The notes: generated by a model not told the origin, from the sequence alone. A stretch of 64,000 nt of DNA from Lachnospiraceae bacterium (GCA_017620155.1 JAFZQY010000069.1:1-64000); one strand, 5' to 3'; shown: positions 53,600 through 63,824, numbered from the stretch's first letter. Numbers and translations are program-made.

Positions 53600-55815
53600 A
53601 TCGTCATTCCCTCCTCGATATCTCCGTATGCCACCCAATAGTTGGCATTATCGGATCCGCCCGCAACAAACTTGATGAGTCTTGATGCGCCGTCTTCGTC
53701 TTTGACAATTACATAAGTATCGTTACCTGTCTTATATACATCAGTCTTGGGGATAAGGATCACATTATTCATGGTCCTCGTGCTCGCTTTGACGGTAAAT
53801 CTGATCCTGTACCAGTATCCGTTGCTGTTGTCGGATCCGCCCGATCCAGTCATCGCACTCATGTCTTCCTGTGAAACCTTGACAAGCGAATAGCCCATTC
53901 TCATTGATTTGGATAAGCCATAAGGATTAAGCGATACAACGGTTCCTTCAGCCTCATATGAATTACCGTTCTGATCCTTGCATATGACCTGGGCGCTGTC
54001 GCCGTATGAGAGCACTCCGCCCTTATCCTCCACGATGATATAGCAGGAATCATCACTGGCGATCTGAAGCAGTTTTTCCTTATAGTTGATGATGGAGCCG
54101 GCTTTGATGTCACTTACATCGATGACTATGCCGGTATAGGGAGCTTTTATCTCAAAAACCCCGGAATACATGCCCAACTTCTCAAGCTGCCTGTTAAGTG
54201 ATTCGATAGTCCTGTTTCGGTCGCGTATAGCGCGATCTATGGTCTCAAGCTCGTCTTTATTATATGTAGTCCTCTTCTGTTCGTTTAAGTCTGCGATCCT
54301 CTCGTTCTGACGCTGGATTTTCCGCTGGATGCGCTCTATCTCTATCGTATCCGCCACGACCTCTATCTTGGCCAGAGTCTGACCTTCGGTTATCTGTTCG
54401 AACCTGTCCACGCAGAGTTCATTCAGGTAGCAGACCCCGTTCTTAGCAGGATTGGCGATCCATTCAGAGTTAGGATAGCTTAAGTATCCGTCGACATTGA
54501 ATTCGGTGCTGACAGAGCCCTTATTCAACGTAACGGACTTGGTGCCGACATCATATGGCACATCATATACGACCTTATCGCCTTCACTTAAGCCGCTTAA
54601 TATCTGAATGAAGCCGCTGTCAAACTGTCCGGTGGTGACAGGAGTATATACACTGTCGCCGTCTTTATACAGATATACATACTGTCCGTTATCGTCCTTG
54701 CTGACAGCGTCCTTGGGAACGCACAGTGCATTGGCCGTAACTGATTCAACTACGACGATCACGGCGAACTGACCGAGTTTAACCTTGCCCTCGGGATCAG
54801 CCAGTTTAAATGTGGTGTAAACCTCATCCTCTTTCTGTTTAAGGCGCCTGTATTCCTCGGGCTCCATGTTCTCATATACGACTTCATACTTCTCGCCGTC
54901 GATGACAGCATAGATCTCCACGGCCTTATTAACTATTGATTTGCTGACATACTCGGTCTTGATCTCCATATTGGAGGTATCACCGACCGCTATGATATCT
55001 GTTCCGACCGGGATGATATCTCCGGCATTGACATAGTTTGCGGCTACGACTACTCCGTCTATCGATGATTCGGTACCGGATTCATTCTTCTCTTCTATCA
55101 GTCTCGCGATCCTGGTCTCATTGTACTGATATTCCAGTTCAAAGAGTTCACTCCGCTCTTTGTAAGCCTGCTCCATCTTCTCTCTGGCCATTCTGGTCTG
55201 CTTAACACGGCTTTCCAGAGGCATGGCTCCTTTGGCCCACCCTGCATAATAAGGAGAATCCTCTTCCGGAGCCGATGAGAGCATATTCTGATAATTGGAG
55301 GCTGCTTCAAACTCTTCTTTTTTGGCCTTGGCAATATCGATCACATAATCGGATACATAATCGTTGTACTCCTGAAGAAGTACGGCATTCTCATCCTCGA
55401 TCTCTTCTATCGAATCATCCAGGCCTTCAACTGTTCCGTAAAACAGCATGTCTCCGGCAGATACTTCATCACCCGGAAGGGCATTGAAATTGCCGAAAGG
55501 CTGATCGGATTCATATGCATACTCATAGGTATCAGGACACACAACGCCCTGATAGGTGCTTACTACGGAAAGTTCACGAACTTCAGCGCTCACAAAACTC
55601 AAGGCGCTTCCTGCAGGCTCTATCAGTTCTATCTCATCATCTGTCAGGACATCACCATCAGCATTATCAGCCGCGGTTTCGGTGCTGTCTGCCTTAGCAT
55701 CCGTATCTGAAGGCACGCCGTTGCTGTCAACTGTGGATGCGCATCCTATCAGCATACTTAAGATGAGCAGTATCGATATGCAATTGGCAAATTTTTTTCG
55801 CAGTCTCAAGCTCAT
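53587..55815 (-). CDS. Lipoprotein membrane-fusion-type adaptor, tandem form
   Basis: 742 residues from the ATG at 55815; an overlapping GTG at 55818 is possible. A lipoprotein signal (ISILLILSMLIGC-AS) anchors it. It appears to hold two HlyD-type modules: the first (about 65-430) with a hairpin region around 130-240 and DSGFIQILSGLSEGDKVVYD at its end; the second (about 440-742) with a coiled coil IERIQRKIQRQNERIADLNE (about 485-545), lipoyl-like AKIEVVADTIEI and KAPYTGIVIDVSDIKAGSII. Such doubling is not usual; adaptors are normally about 350-400 residues. It should work between the permease and the cell wall. Confidence 0.82.
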   Translation of the reverse strand: MSLRLRKKFANCISILLILSMLIGCASTVDSNGVPSDTDAKADSTETAADNADGDVLTDDEIELIEPAGSALSFVSAEVRELSVVSTYQGVVCPDTYEYAYESDQPFGNFNALPGDEVSAGDMLFYGTVEGLDDSIEEIEDENAVLLQEYNDYVSDYVIDIAKAKKEEFEAASNYQNMLSSAPEEDSPYYAGWAKGAMPLESRVKQTRMAREKMEQAYKERSELFELEYQYNETRIARLIEEKNESGTESSIDGVVVAANYVNAGDIIPVGTDIIAVGDTSNMEIKTEYVSKSIVNKAVEIYAVIDGEKYEVVYENMEPEEYRRLKQKEDEVYTTFKLADPEGKVKLGQFAVIVVVESVTANALCVPKDAVSKDDNGQYVYLYKDGDSVYTPVTTGQFDSGFIQILSGLSEGDKVVYDVPYDVGTKSVTLNKGSVSTEFNVDGYLSYPNSEWIANPAKNGVCYLNELCVDRFEQITEGQTLAKIEVVADTIEIERIQRKIQRQNERIADLNEQKRTTYNKDELETIDRAIRDRNRTIESLNRQLEKLGMYSGVFEIKAPYTGIVIDVSDIKAGSIINYKEKLLQIASDDSCYIIVEDKGGVLSYGDSAQVICKDQNGNSYEAEGTVVSLNPYGLSKSMRMGYSLVKVSQEDMSAMTGSGGSDNSNGYWYRIRFTVKASTRTMNNVILIPKTDVYKTGNDTYVIVKDEDGASRLIKFVAGGSDNANYWVAYGDIEEGMTICSG

Positions 55816-56924
55816 CACTTATAAACCACCTTATCGCCTTCGTTAAGTCCGGAGGTCACTTCTATCAGGTCATCCCCCTCAAGTCCTGTCTCAATCCAGA
55901 CAATCTGCCTGAAATCATTCTCATCAAGAACATATACATAGGGTTTTCCGTCCGCATGGTAAATGGCTCCGATAGGCAAAGCAAGCACCTGTTCATGCTT
56001 CTCAAGTACCAGTTTGATGGTACCGGTCACTCCGACGTCTATTCCTTCATTATCAGGTCCCGAGAACACCTCAAAAACCTGAGTGTCTCCCCAGGATCCC
56101 ATGTCTACGGGAACCACCTCATAATCGCCGGACGCCGAGCCGTATACTATCTTCATCTCCACAGGCTCTCCTTCGTGGAAATATGAAGCATATTCAGGTT
56201 CTTTGACCTCAAAACGTCCCGAAGCATTATCCACGATGGTCATGACCACCTCATCCTTCTTGGATGTGGATCCTTCAAGACCATCCATTACCGTATATAC
56301 GACACCGTCCATAGTCGAATAGATATGTCCGGAATTATATTCATTCTTAAGAGAGGCGAGTTTACGCCTGTCAAATTCAAGTTCGTCGTTTAAGTCTTCT
56401 CTTTTATATACAAAACTCTGTGTGATCGAATCCTGGTTTTTCTGATATGCAGCTACATCATCCTCGCTGATATCGGGATTGTTATACACGAAGTTGTTAT
56501 ATGCGCTCTGTTCATCAAACTTCTCTGCAGCATCGAGATACGAAAGCTGCAGTTCATTCTTGGATATTCTGTATTCAAGTTCATCGATCTGCTGCTGCAA
56601 GTTATCCTGAGAGAGTTCTATCAGAAGATCGCCGGCCTTGACCGAATCGCCGGGATTGACATAGACCTTGGATACCCGGCGTCCGCCGGCATCAAAAGAT
56701 ACTGTCTGTTCTTTCAGCTGCATGTAAGTAGCTGTCAGGGATTTCGTAAGTACCACATCTTCACGCGTGACCGCGATAAGACCATAGGCCGATTCCTGCG
56801 ACTCGTTCTCGATCACGACCACATTCTCTTCTTCCTGAGCCCCGCAGCCTGCCAAAAGCATGGCAACGATCATAAGGCACACAAGACTATTCAGTTTTTT
56901 ATGCGTTCTGTTTATATACTGCAC
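55815..56924 (-). CDS. Lipoprotein membrane-fusion-type adaptor (HlyD family)
   Basis: 369 residues with lipoprotein signal VCLMIVAMLLAGC-GA. A lipoyl-like half (VSKVYVNPGDSVKAGDLLIE, about 83-102) is followed by a coiled-coil hairpin (about 105-195), the second lipoyl half (YSTMDGVVYTVMDGLEG) and a beta-barrel, ending with the family's LIEVTSGLNEGDKVVYK. The start is a GTG at 56924 with GGAG 11 bases upstream. It is coupled to the longer adaptor gene (TGATG). Two different adaptors for one permease is notable. Confidence 0.86.
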   Translation of the reverse strand: MQYINRTHKKLNSLVCLMIVAMLLAGCGAQEEENVVVIENESQESAYGLIAVTREDVVLTKSLTATYMQLKEQTVSFDAGGRRVSKVYVNPGDSVKAGDLLIELSQDNLQQQIDELEYRISKNELQLSYLDAAEKFDEQSAYNNFVYNNPDISEDDVAAYQKNQDSITQSFVYKREDLNDELEFDRRKLASLKNEYNSGHIYSTMDGVVYTVMDGLEGSTSKKDEVVMTIVDNASGRFEVKEPEYASYFHEGEPVEMKIVYGSASGDYEVVPVDMGSWGDTQVFEVFSGPDNEGIDVGVTGTIKLVLEKHEQVLALPIGAIYHADGKPYVYVLDENDFRQIVWIETGLEGDDLIEVTSGLNEGDKVVYK

Positions 56925-56948
56925 TTGTAAAGATGCTCCGTCATAACA

Positions 56949-56975
56949 GCGGGCGGTGTAATTTTCACCGCCCGC
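56949..56975 (-). terminator. GC-rich hairpin after the solute-binding protein gene
   Basis: Perfect ten-base stem GCGGGCGGTG/CACCGCCCGC with a seven-base loop, 44 bases after the solute-binding protein stop and 25 before the adaptor start. No U-run follows on the minus strand, so it may mainly protect the mRNA upstream from decay, which would give more binding protein than transporter; partial termination is also possible. Confidence 0.55.
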
Positions 56976-57019
56976 CAGTTATCTTTGTATATTGCTATAC
57001 GTTAAATCGTAAGATCTGC

Positions 57020-58501
57020 TTACTTATTAGCGTCATCAACATACTGCTTCCATGTATCAGCGATAGCCTCAACAACCTCGGAAACTACACAGTTAGGAAC
57101 GATGTTCCATGTGAGGTCGGGTCCGATGGAGAGGTTCGGGATCATACCGTGGAATGCGATAGTACCGTGAGATGCCTCAGACATCATAGGGATGGTCTCC
57201 TCAACTGCTCTGGAATCATAGATACCGTCCATAGCTCTGGAGATAAATCCGTTGTATCCCTCATAACCTGCGGGATCATCAGTGTAGAGATTCCATGCGA
57301 ATGCGATCTTCCATGCTCTGTCTTCATCATAGCAAGCGGGGATTGCTGCAGGGTTGTTATCCCATACATTGATGTAGTCTTTTCCGCTGGGTCCCTTAGG
57401 GAACATTACGAAGCCGAGCTCATCCTGCATATCTGCAAGGAAGTTGCCGGGTGTTCCAGCGTACTCCTGCTCTACCATGAAAGCAACGTTTCCGTTAAGG
57501 AACTCTTCTTTGTAGTAATCCCACTCAGCACCCTCGGGATCATGGTTGTCATACTTGGTGAACATATCAACAGTCCACTCAAGAGCCTCGGTAGTCTCAG
57601 GAGACTCAAGGTTATAGAAGTAGCCGTTAGCATCCTTGCCGATGAAGGATCCGCCGTTAGCGAATACAGCTTCCTCAGTCATAACGCCCTCGTTAAGGGT
57701 CAGGCCGTATACATCATCGGTACCGTCGTTATCGGTATCACGCTGGCACTCGCCCATGAGCTCATCAAACTTGTCCCATGTCCATGTGCCGTCTGCCTGC
57801 ATGTCATAGATGCTGTCAGGATCGATACCTGCTTCCTCAAGTACTCTCTTGTTGAAGAATACACCTGTACGAGGCTCGGAAATACCTGCATACATAGCAT
57901 AGATGGCATCACCCTTGCTGTACTGCTCATGCAGCTTGTTAAGCTGGAACTTCTCAGAGCTGAAATCAAGGCAATCAAGTGTAGAAAGATCATACATAAG
58001 GCCGCTTGCCATAGCTGATGTGATAGCCGGGTCAGCACGAAGAGTCCATACATAGTTGTTGTCATCTCCGCCTGATGTACAATAATCAACGAAATCCTGA
58101 GGTGTTGAACCCCAATCGGAGATTGCAACCTGTTTAATCTTGAAGTTGTAGGTCTCCTGGATCCAATCACGCCACTCCTGCTGAGCTTCCTCATAATCGT
58201 TTGCAGGCTCTGCAGGCTCTTCGGGTGACCACCAGTCACGGATTACGATCTCCATGCCGCCGAGGTCATAGGTATCGCCGTTCTCGTCGGTAAGTACTGT
58301 GTAAGCACTAACCTCCTCCTCTTCTTCCTCAGCTGTCTCTTCAACTGCTGCATCAGCAGTCTCTGTGGCAGTTTCGGTTGCAGTGTCATCGGCTGCGGGT
58401 GCTGCAGGAGTCTCTGCTGCGCCGCCACAGGCTGTAACACTCATAGCCATAGCTGCTGCAGTAGCTGCTGCTATGACCTTCTTTGCCATAGGCTTTTTCA
58501 T
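57020..58501 (-). CDS. Extracellular solute-binding lipoprotein (family 1)
   Basis: 493 residues. Lipoprotein signal AAATAAAMAMSVTAC-GG with the cysteine at about 25. A low-complexity linker rich in Thr, Ala and Glu (about 29-64, with six consecutive Glu) keeps the domain away from the membrane. The rest is a two-lobed periplasmic-binding fold: GVFFNKRVLEEAGIDPDSIYDM, TWTWDKFDELM and FLNGNVAFMVEQEYAG are characteristic of sugar-binding family 1. The substrate is an oligosaccharide by family, xylan-derived by neighbourhood only. AAGGAGGAG precedes the ATG. Confidence 0.92.
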   Translation of the reverse strand: MKKPMAKKVIAAATAAAMAMSVTACGGAAETPAAPAADDTATETATETADAAVEETAEEEEEEVSAYTVLTDENGDTYDLGGMEIVIRDWWSPEEPAEPANDYEEAQQEWRDWIQETYNFKIKQVAISDWGSTPQDFVDYCTSGGDDNNYVWTLRADPAITSAMASGLMYDLSTLDCLDFSSEKFQLNKLHEQYSKGDAIYAMYAGISEPRTGVFFNKRVLEEAGIDPDSIYDMQADGTWTWDKFDELMGECQRDTDNDGTDDVYGLTLNEGVMTEEAVFANGGSFIGKDANGYFYNLESPETTEALEWTVDMFTKYDNHDPEGAEWDYYKEEFLNGNVAFMVEQEYAGTPGNFLADMQDELGFVMFPKGPSGKDYINVWDNNPAAIPACYDEDRAWKIAFAWNLYTDDPAGYEGYNGFISRAMDGIYDSRAVEETIPMMSEASHGTIAFHGMIPNLSIGPDLTWNIVPNCVVSEVVEAIADTWKQYVDDANK

Positions 58502-58605
58502 AGTTTTCTCCTCCTTATGAAATGAATCGCGGACTATGATTCCGCATATATATAAACTGTGGTTTACAGCTTATATCAAAACTGATCCCATCACCCAATA
58601 CAATA
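58502..58605. other. Intergenic region between permease and solute-binding protein genes
   Basis: 104 bases. A hairpin GCGGA-ATCATAG-TCCGC lies around 58528-58546 just before the ribosome site. A weak promoter is possible on the minus strand, with -35 TTGATA (58579-58574) and an AT-rich stretch 17-18 bases on. TATCAAAA (58574-58581) is repeated inverted as TTTTGATA at the permease end. Nothing is certain beyond the ribosome site AAGGAGGAG. Confidence 0.3.
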
Positions 58606-59610
58606 TCACATTTTGATACCTGTTGACGAAATACTCTCAACAAACTGTCTCTGTGCGAACAGGTAAAGGATGATGAGAGGAAGTATGATCATCAGAGTAC
58701 CCGTAGCCAGTATACAGTTGGAATATGCGATCGATATGGTAGTCTTAACGCCTGTGATCCTCTGGATATAGGCTCCGAGTGAATCTACAATCCTGGACAG
58801 CGATGTGCTCACAAGAGTGGTTCCGCTTAAGAACATCCTGGAGTAGAATCCGTCAGTCCACTGCCATACAAACGCAAACAGGAAGCATGATGTGATGATC
58901 GGCTTCGCCTCAGGAAGCATTATGGTAAAGAATGTCTTGAGCGTGCCGCATCCGTCAACATATGCCGCTTCTTCCATATCCGAAGGGATATTCCTGAAGA
59001 ACTGCCTGATCATGTATATGTACAATCCGTTCTTCAATCCCATACATCCCGCACTGAGCAGATAATACGGCAGGACCGAACCTCTCAGGTTAACCGTATC
59101 ACCGGTTATCAGCTTGATGATACCGAGTATATCGAAGAATCTGAAATGCAGATGCAGTGAACTCGATATCGTCTGCGGCGGGATCAATATAACAAGTATA
59201 ACACAAAGGAACCAAAATTTCTTGAAAGGAAACTCAAACCGCGCAAATCCGTAGCCTACGAGCGTGCATACTCCTATCTGGAGTATAGCGATCGTAAGCG
59301 AGATAACGAAGGAATTGATGATCGCCTTCTTATAATTCATCAGTTCGGCTGCCAGTTTATAGTTATCAGTCGTAAAATGCTCGGGAATGCTGATAACTAT
59401 GGGGTTATAGAGGTCAGCCTCGGTCATGAAGCTTACGGAGATCTTGTTGAGTATGGGCTGCAGGATCATAAAGCACATACCGAAGAGCAATATGAATCTC
59501 GCAAAGCTCACGGCATATTCAAGTATCCTCTTCTTGACCAGATATCCACCCGACGCGCGGTTTCTCTCCCAGAAGTTATCGAATGTCTTAACTTTTGTCT
59601 TCTTACTCAT
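58606..59610 (-). CDS. Carbohydrate ABC transporter permease (MalG type)
   Basis: 334 residues with six predicted helices, the first near residues 33-53. The cytoplasmic EAA loop that docks the ATPase reads DMEEAAYVDGCGTLKTFFTI, then MLPEAKP. No ATPase gene of the sugar-importer type (MsmK) lies in the window; a shared one elsewhere is usual in Clostridia. GGGGGG precedes the ATG, which overlaps the other permease gene by eight bases. Confidence 0.93.
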   Translation of the reverse strand: MSKKTKVKTFDNFWERNRASGGYLVKKRILEYAVSFARFILLFGMCFMILQPILNKISVSFMTEADLYNPIVISIPEHFTTDNYKLAAELMNYKKAIINSFVISLTIAILQIGVCTLVGYGFARFEFPFKKFWFLCVILVILIPPQTISSSLHLHFRFFDILGIIKLITGDTVNLRGSVLPYYLLSAGCMGLKNGLYIYMIRQFFRNIPSDMEEAAYVDGCGTLKTFFTIMLPEAKPIITSCFLFAFVWQWTDGFYSRMFLSGTTLVSTSLSRIVDSLGAYIQRITGVKTTISIAYSNCILATGTLMIILPLIILYLFAQRQFVESISSTGIKM

Positions 59611-60511
59611 AGTAGTAAACCCCCCTGGATATGATGCCCGAGGTGATTCCTACAAAGGCAAGCACGATCAGGAAATATACCCACGACATGGCTGATGCAA
59701 GTCCGTAATTCATCTGATCGATCATGACCTTCTGGATCTTCTCGATGACTCCGTTGTCGGAACGCATACAGAAATCGATAACAGTATATATCCAGTTAAC
59801 AAGGAACAGTGAACTGATCATCGGGAAGGTTATCTTCCACAGACTCTCCCACTTCGTACAGCCCTCGATCTCGGCGGCTTCATACATGCTGGATGATATG
59901 GTCTGTAATCCCGAAAGGAAGATGATGATCTGGATACCGGATGCGATAGCCACATCATATATATTATCGATGATCTCAAATACCTTTTCGAAAGCTCTGG
60001 TACCTACTCCTGCGGTTGTAAGGACCTGCTCCAGAGCATCCGTGATACTGATGTTGGATGTAGTCGTCTCGATCTGTGTGGCAAGTGTTGCCATCAACTG
60101 GTTATCCGACTCAAGGCCCAGGATAACACCCGAAGAAAGGATAACGGGCAGGAAGAATACGGCTCTGACCAGAGCTCTTCCCTTGAACTCCTGGTTAAGG
60201 ATGAGTGCCACGAAGAAGGAAAAGACCATGATAGCCAGTGAATATATAACCATTCTGGAAATCTCTTCAACCAGCAGTCTGTTGTATTCAGGGTCAACCA
60301 TAAATGCATGCTTGTAGTTCATCAGACCTTCCCAGATCGGGTCGATTATACCGGAACCCAGCTGCACATCACAGAAACTCATATAGAGAGACTGGAAGAA
60401 GGGTTTGACCATGAACGCCAGGAAGCCGATGATAAACGGTGATATGAACAGATATCCCGCTATCGCCTTTCTCTTCTGTAGCCCGGCCAGCTTTTTAGCA
60501 TTTTTACTCAT
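59603..60511 (-). CDS. Carbohydrate ABC transporter permease (MalF type)
   Basis: 302 residues, six helices. The first helix AIAGYLFISPFIIGFLAFMV is typical of the family, and the EAA loop is SMYEAAEIEGCTKWESLWKI, then TFPMISS. A segment of about 50 residues between helices 3 and 4 (about 145-195, VLGLESDNQLMATLATQIET and on) is longer than in most MalF-type permeases and is probably extracellular. Two adjacent ATGs at 60514 and 60511 are possible; GGAGG is six bases before the second. Confidence 0.92.
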   Translation of the reverse strand: MSKNAKKLAGLQKRKAIAGYLFISPFIIGFLAFMVKPFFQSLYMSFCDVQLGSGIIDPIWEGLMNYKHAFMVDPEYNRLLVEEISRMVIYSLAIMVFSFFVALILNQEFKGRALVRAVFFLPVILSSGVILGLESDNQLMATLATQIETTTSNISITDALEQVLTTAGVGTRAFEKVFEIIDNIYDVAIASGIQIIIFLSGLQTISSSMYEAAEIEGCTKWESLWKITFPMISSLFLVNWIYTVIDFCMRSDNGVIEKIQKVMIDQMNYGLASAMSWVYFLIVLAFVGITSGIISRGVYYYE

Positions 60512-60534
60512 CATATTCCTCCGAACCGCCGTGT

Positions 60535-63123
60535 TTATCTTACAACCAGATAGTCTCTGGCAGGAACAGTCACACCATCTGCTGCATAATCTTCATATCC
60601 GTAGTTCACATAGACCCTGGTACCGTCTTCATATTCGGTGCAGGAAACCGTCTCGGTGAGTTTAACATGTGAACTCATCTCCTGATTGAATGTATGTCCG
60701 AGTTCCGAATTATATCTGTTATAGGTTTCATCTATATCCTTATGGCAGGAGTCAAATTCCGAACCGTAGTATTCCGTATAAAGTGTCTTCTGAAGGATAT
60801 ATGCGCTTTCCTTCATGATCGTGTAGGAAAGTCCGGCGCCGTACTCTGCCGCACAGAGGATCGCCTCCTCGGAATTACCGCAGATATTGATCGGCTTACC
60901 GGTATAATCGATATATCCGTGAAGTGCCAGCTGATAGAAAGGAATATACTCATCAAGTATCGTATACTCGCTGCCTCTTAAATCCATCTCAGTCACAACA
61001 TCAACATAAGGAACTGCATAGTCGTTACCCATGTTGATCATGACCTTAGTGGAATCAAGGCCTTTGAACCTTTCCTCCTGGAGTTTGGATACAGACTCTC
61101 TCGAATGAGGATTCTTCCTGTAGAAATCACTGGACAGATCACGTCCGTCATTCTCAAATGAAGCACCAACACCGTACTTCTGAGCCTGAGCCGAGAGGTT
61201 ATCAGACAGCTGGCCCGCAATATCCGTATGAAGCAGATAATACGGATCCAGATCATCTCTCTGGGCATATGTCGTACGGCTGTATTCCATGAGCTTAACA
61301 CGCTCTTTGCTGATGAGCTTGGCAGCATCGGTATATGAGAAGAATCCGTCGGTGATATCCGAATCCCATGCATACTGTGTGATACCGTTAAGATACAGAT
61401 TGGCGCCCATGCCGCCTATCGTATCGGCCAGCTCCTGCAGATCCTTCTTAGAGCCGAGTTTCGAATTGACATGCACTTTCTTAAGGATCTTCTGCTTTAC
61501 GCCGCCGTTGCACCATCCGCTGAGTTTGACCGAAATGTTGTTCAGTCCTTCATCATGGAGAGTGGTGACCATCTCACCGGCTTCATCAAAAGTCGTGAGC
61601 TTAAGAGGTCTGGATACGGGTACACCGACAACCTGCTTAACCTTGTCCACAGCACCGACAACCTCGATAACAACAGGGGCGTTGGAATCCGTATTCATGC
61701 TTAAGTACTGACCGTACTTATCCTTGAGGTAATCTCTGTAGTCCTTGGCCATATCCACATAGTCATTGCCTGATATGAAGCTGTATCTTAAGGCAAGTGA
61801 CTCATCCGGAAGAGAATCAAGATACTTATATACATCCGAATTGGCTATATCGCCGACATCATACTGCTCTCTCTGGCATATGGAGTAGATCGCATTGACG
61901 AAGTTGTAAGAATGGTTTTTACCTGCAACATCGGCCTGGATGGCTGCATATGAACGGCCGTCTTCGAGCACGCATACAAATGAGTCATCTCCGTTGGCTA
62001 TGCCGTAAGCCGCATAATAGGTTCTGGTATTATGAACCACGGCTTTACGTGTAAGACACATATCCCAACCGTATACATTGGCATAATAGTTGTTCTGGGA
62101 AACCTTGCCGTTATTGAAGTTAATTATGGATCCGCCGCCCTCGGGCACCATCATATATCCTGTGTCCTCGGTACCGCCGCACCCGAAGTACGGAAGCGGA
62201 GTAAGCGTGTAGATCGGATAATCACTCTTATACTGCATATCGGAGAACGGGATCTCGACTGTCATGTCATCTCCGTCAAGCCTGTAGATCATGCTTATAT
62301 CGAATATGGGCTTATCGGATGATCTCTCCGAAAGGTCAAGTTCCTTATCAGCCGTAAAGTCTTCATATGTATAACCGGCATCCTCAAATATGCCCTGTAA
62401 TTTCTTACGTACGGCTTCCTTAGTATTGCTTCTTAAGATATAGAGTTTCTGATTGGCAAGTTCGGGATAATTGGCAAGAAGCTCATCTTTGTCATCCTTG
62501 GGACTGAGCTTATTGATGTCATATTTCTTGTAATACTGTGAAACAACGTTGACATCGCTGTCGTCCATTTCCGCCGTCCATTTCTTATAGGAATCCATGG
62601 TCATGACGGGGGGGATGACATATTCTTTCTCAACATTACCGATCGAATAGTCCACTCTGACGTAATCATCACCCTGTTCGATCTCATATATGCCGTTGGC
62701 GATACTCATGTCATAGCAGTTGAGCGTTGTCTCAAGACCTGTCTCAACGGCATAGGACATGATAAGAGGCGACTGAAGCTTATTCTTCTCCTCGGGCAGC
62801 GCGATCGGGTCATCGGCCGCATCCTGGGGATTGGAATACCATACCTTGCCGGACTCCTTTACTTCCACCGTAAACTGGGTGGTAAGGGGATCCATGGTGA
62901 ATTTCAGATCATCGTTTTCCATGACGATGGGCTTCTCATCGCCGGCAAAAGCGCGTATCTCAACGATTTCCTCGGGCTGTTCGATATTCTGGTAGTTGAT
63001 AACGAAGAATACCAATCCGAAGATTATGGCAGCAAGCACTGAAGGAAAGATCAGACTTTTTAATGTCTCTTTGATCTTATTATTGCGCTCGGTTATTAAT
63101 TCCTGACTTTTCTCTCTTCTCAT
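60535..63123 (-). CDS. DUF5696 protein, membrane-anchored, extracellular
   Basis: 862 residues. One N-terminal helix (SLIFPSVLAAIIFGLVFFVI, about 24-43) anchors a very large extracellular part. I recognise the DUF5696 family from the opening region (TMDPLTTQFTVEVKESGKVW and PLIMSYAVETGLETTLNCYD) and from its place beside a sugar importer. The part from about 480 on looks like a TIM-barrel hydrolase (VSVKLSGWCNGGV-like ISVKLSGWCNGGVKQKILKK, LYLNGITQYAWDSDITDG, SSFENDGRD-like ASFENDGRDLSSDF). A polysaccharide-active role is likely from context, but no catalytic residue can be assigned. GGAG lies five bases before the ATG. Confidence 0.8.
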   Translation of the reverse strand: MRREKSQELITERNNKIKETLKSLIFPSVLAAIIFGLVFFVINYQNIEQPEEIVEIRAFAGDEKPIVMENDDLKFTMDPLTTQFTVEVKESGKVWYSNPQDAADDPIALPEEKNKLQSPLIMSYAVETGLETTLNCYDMSIANGIYEIEQGDDYVRVDYSIGNVEKEYVIPPVMTMDSYKKWTAEMDDSDVNVVSQYYKKYDINKLSPKDDKDELLANYPELANQKLYILRSNTKEAVRKKLQGIFEDAGYTYEDFTADKELDLSERSSDKPIFDISMIYRLDGDDMTVEIPFSDMQYKSDYPIYTLTPLPYFGCGGTEDTGYMMVPEGGGSIINFNNGKVSQNNYYANVYGWDMCLTRKAVVHNTRTYYAAYGIANGDDSFVCVLEDGRSYAAIQADVAGKNHSYNFVNAIYSICQREQYDVGDIANSDVYKYLDSLPDESLALRYSFISGNDYVDMAKDYRDYLKDKYGQYLSMNTDSNAPVVIEVVGAVDKVKQVVGVPVSRPLKLTTFDEAGEMVTTLHDEGLNNISVKLSGWCNGGVKQKILKKVHVNSKLGSKKDLQELADTIGGMGANLYLNGITQYAWDSDITDGFFSYTDAAKLISKERVKLMEYSRTTYAQRDDLDPYYLLHTDIAGQLSDNLSAQAQKYGVGASFENDGRDLSSDFYRKNPHSRESVSKLQEERFKGLDSTKVMINMGNDYAVPYVDVVTEMDLRGSEYTILDEYIPFYQLALHGYIDYTGKPINICGNSEEAILCAAEYGAGLSYTIMKESAYILQKTLYTEYYGSEFDSCHKDIDETYNRYNSELGHTFNQEMSSHVKLTETVSCTEYEDGTRVYVNYGYEDYAADGVTVPARDYLVVR

Positions 63124-63153
63124 TTGAGCTCCTGAACAATCTTTATTTATCCA

Positions 63154-63810
63154 CTACAGTCTGAATAAGAACTCTCTTACCAGAGATACGAAATACAAAA
63201 CACCCTGCGAGATCATACTGAAGAAAATCGTGAGTATGAAAACCTGAACGAGCATCGCAAATAGCGAAGCAACGGTAAACAGCAGATTCTTGCCGGCTGA
63301 GAACTCATGTATCTGTCCCATTGCCGATACGATCAGAATCGCTGCATATATAAGCGAAATAGCACTGAGCACGCTGTAGAACTGTCCCTCTTCGACTGTT
63401 ACCACATTACTCAGCAGCATCAGCGGGAACTGTATCACCGGATAAGGCAAAAGTCCGTAGCACGTAGCCATATAAACCTGTCCGAGCTTGCCCTTGCCGT
63501 CAAACAGCGTAGTAAGAGCCCAGTTACCGACAACCCACAGTCCCAGAGGGAAAAGTATGCTGGCAAGATACAGGAAGATATTGGCTTCCTCCCAATACAC
63601 CTGAATGAACAGGAAGCTCGTAAACCTGAGTTTCATGAGTCTGACAACGAGTGTTGCGATCAGAATGGTATTGGCTGCAGCATAAGTACCGCGCCTTTCA
63701 TGTGTCAGATCCCAGAATCCGTCAACCGGATGCGTCAGACAATAGAACGCAAACTTAAGAGACCTCCAGTATTCAGTCCATGTTTCCTTTTTGGTTAAAG
63801 ATGAAACCAT
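63154..63810 (-). CDS. YIP1-family membrane protein
   Basis: 218 residues with five hydrophobic segments. The opening LKFAFYCLTHPVDGFWDLTHERRGTYAAANT-type sequence (loop with HPVDGFWDL, then RRGTY) and the helices that follow match the bacterial YIP1 family, for which no biochemical function is known. It precedes the DUF5696 gene by 30 bases. These two next to a family 1 sugar importer form a group I recognise from other Lachnospiraceae. AAAAGGAG precedes the ATG. Confidence 0.78.
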   Translation of the reverse strand: MVSSLTKKETWTEYWRSLKFAFYCLTHPVDGFWDLTHERRGTYAAANTILIATLVVRLMKLRFTSFLFIQVYWEEANIFLYLASILFPLGLWVVGNWALTTLFDGKGKLGQVYMATCYGLLPYPVIQFPLMLLSNVVTVEEGQFYSVLSAISLIYAAILIVSAMGQIHEFSAGKNLLFTVASLFAMLVQVFILTIFFSMISQGVLYFVSLVREFLFRL

Positions 63811-63824
63811 ATCGACTCCTTTTA

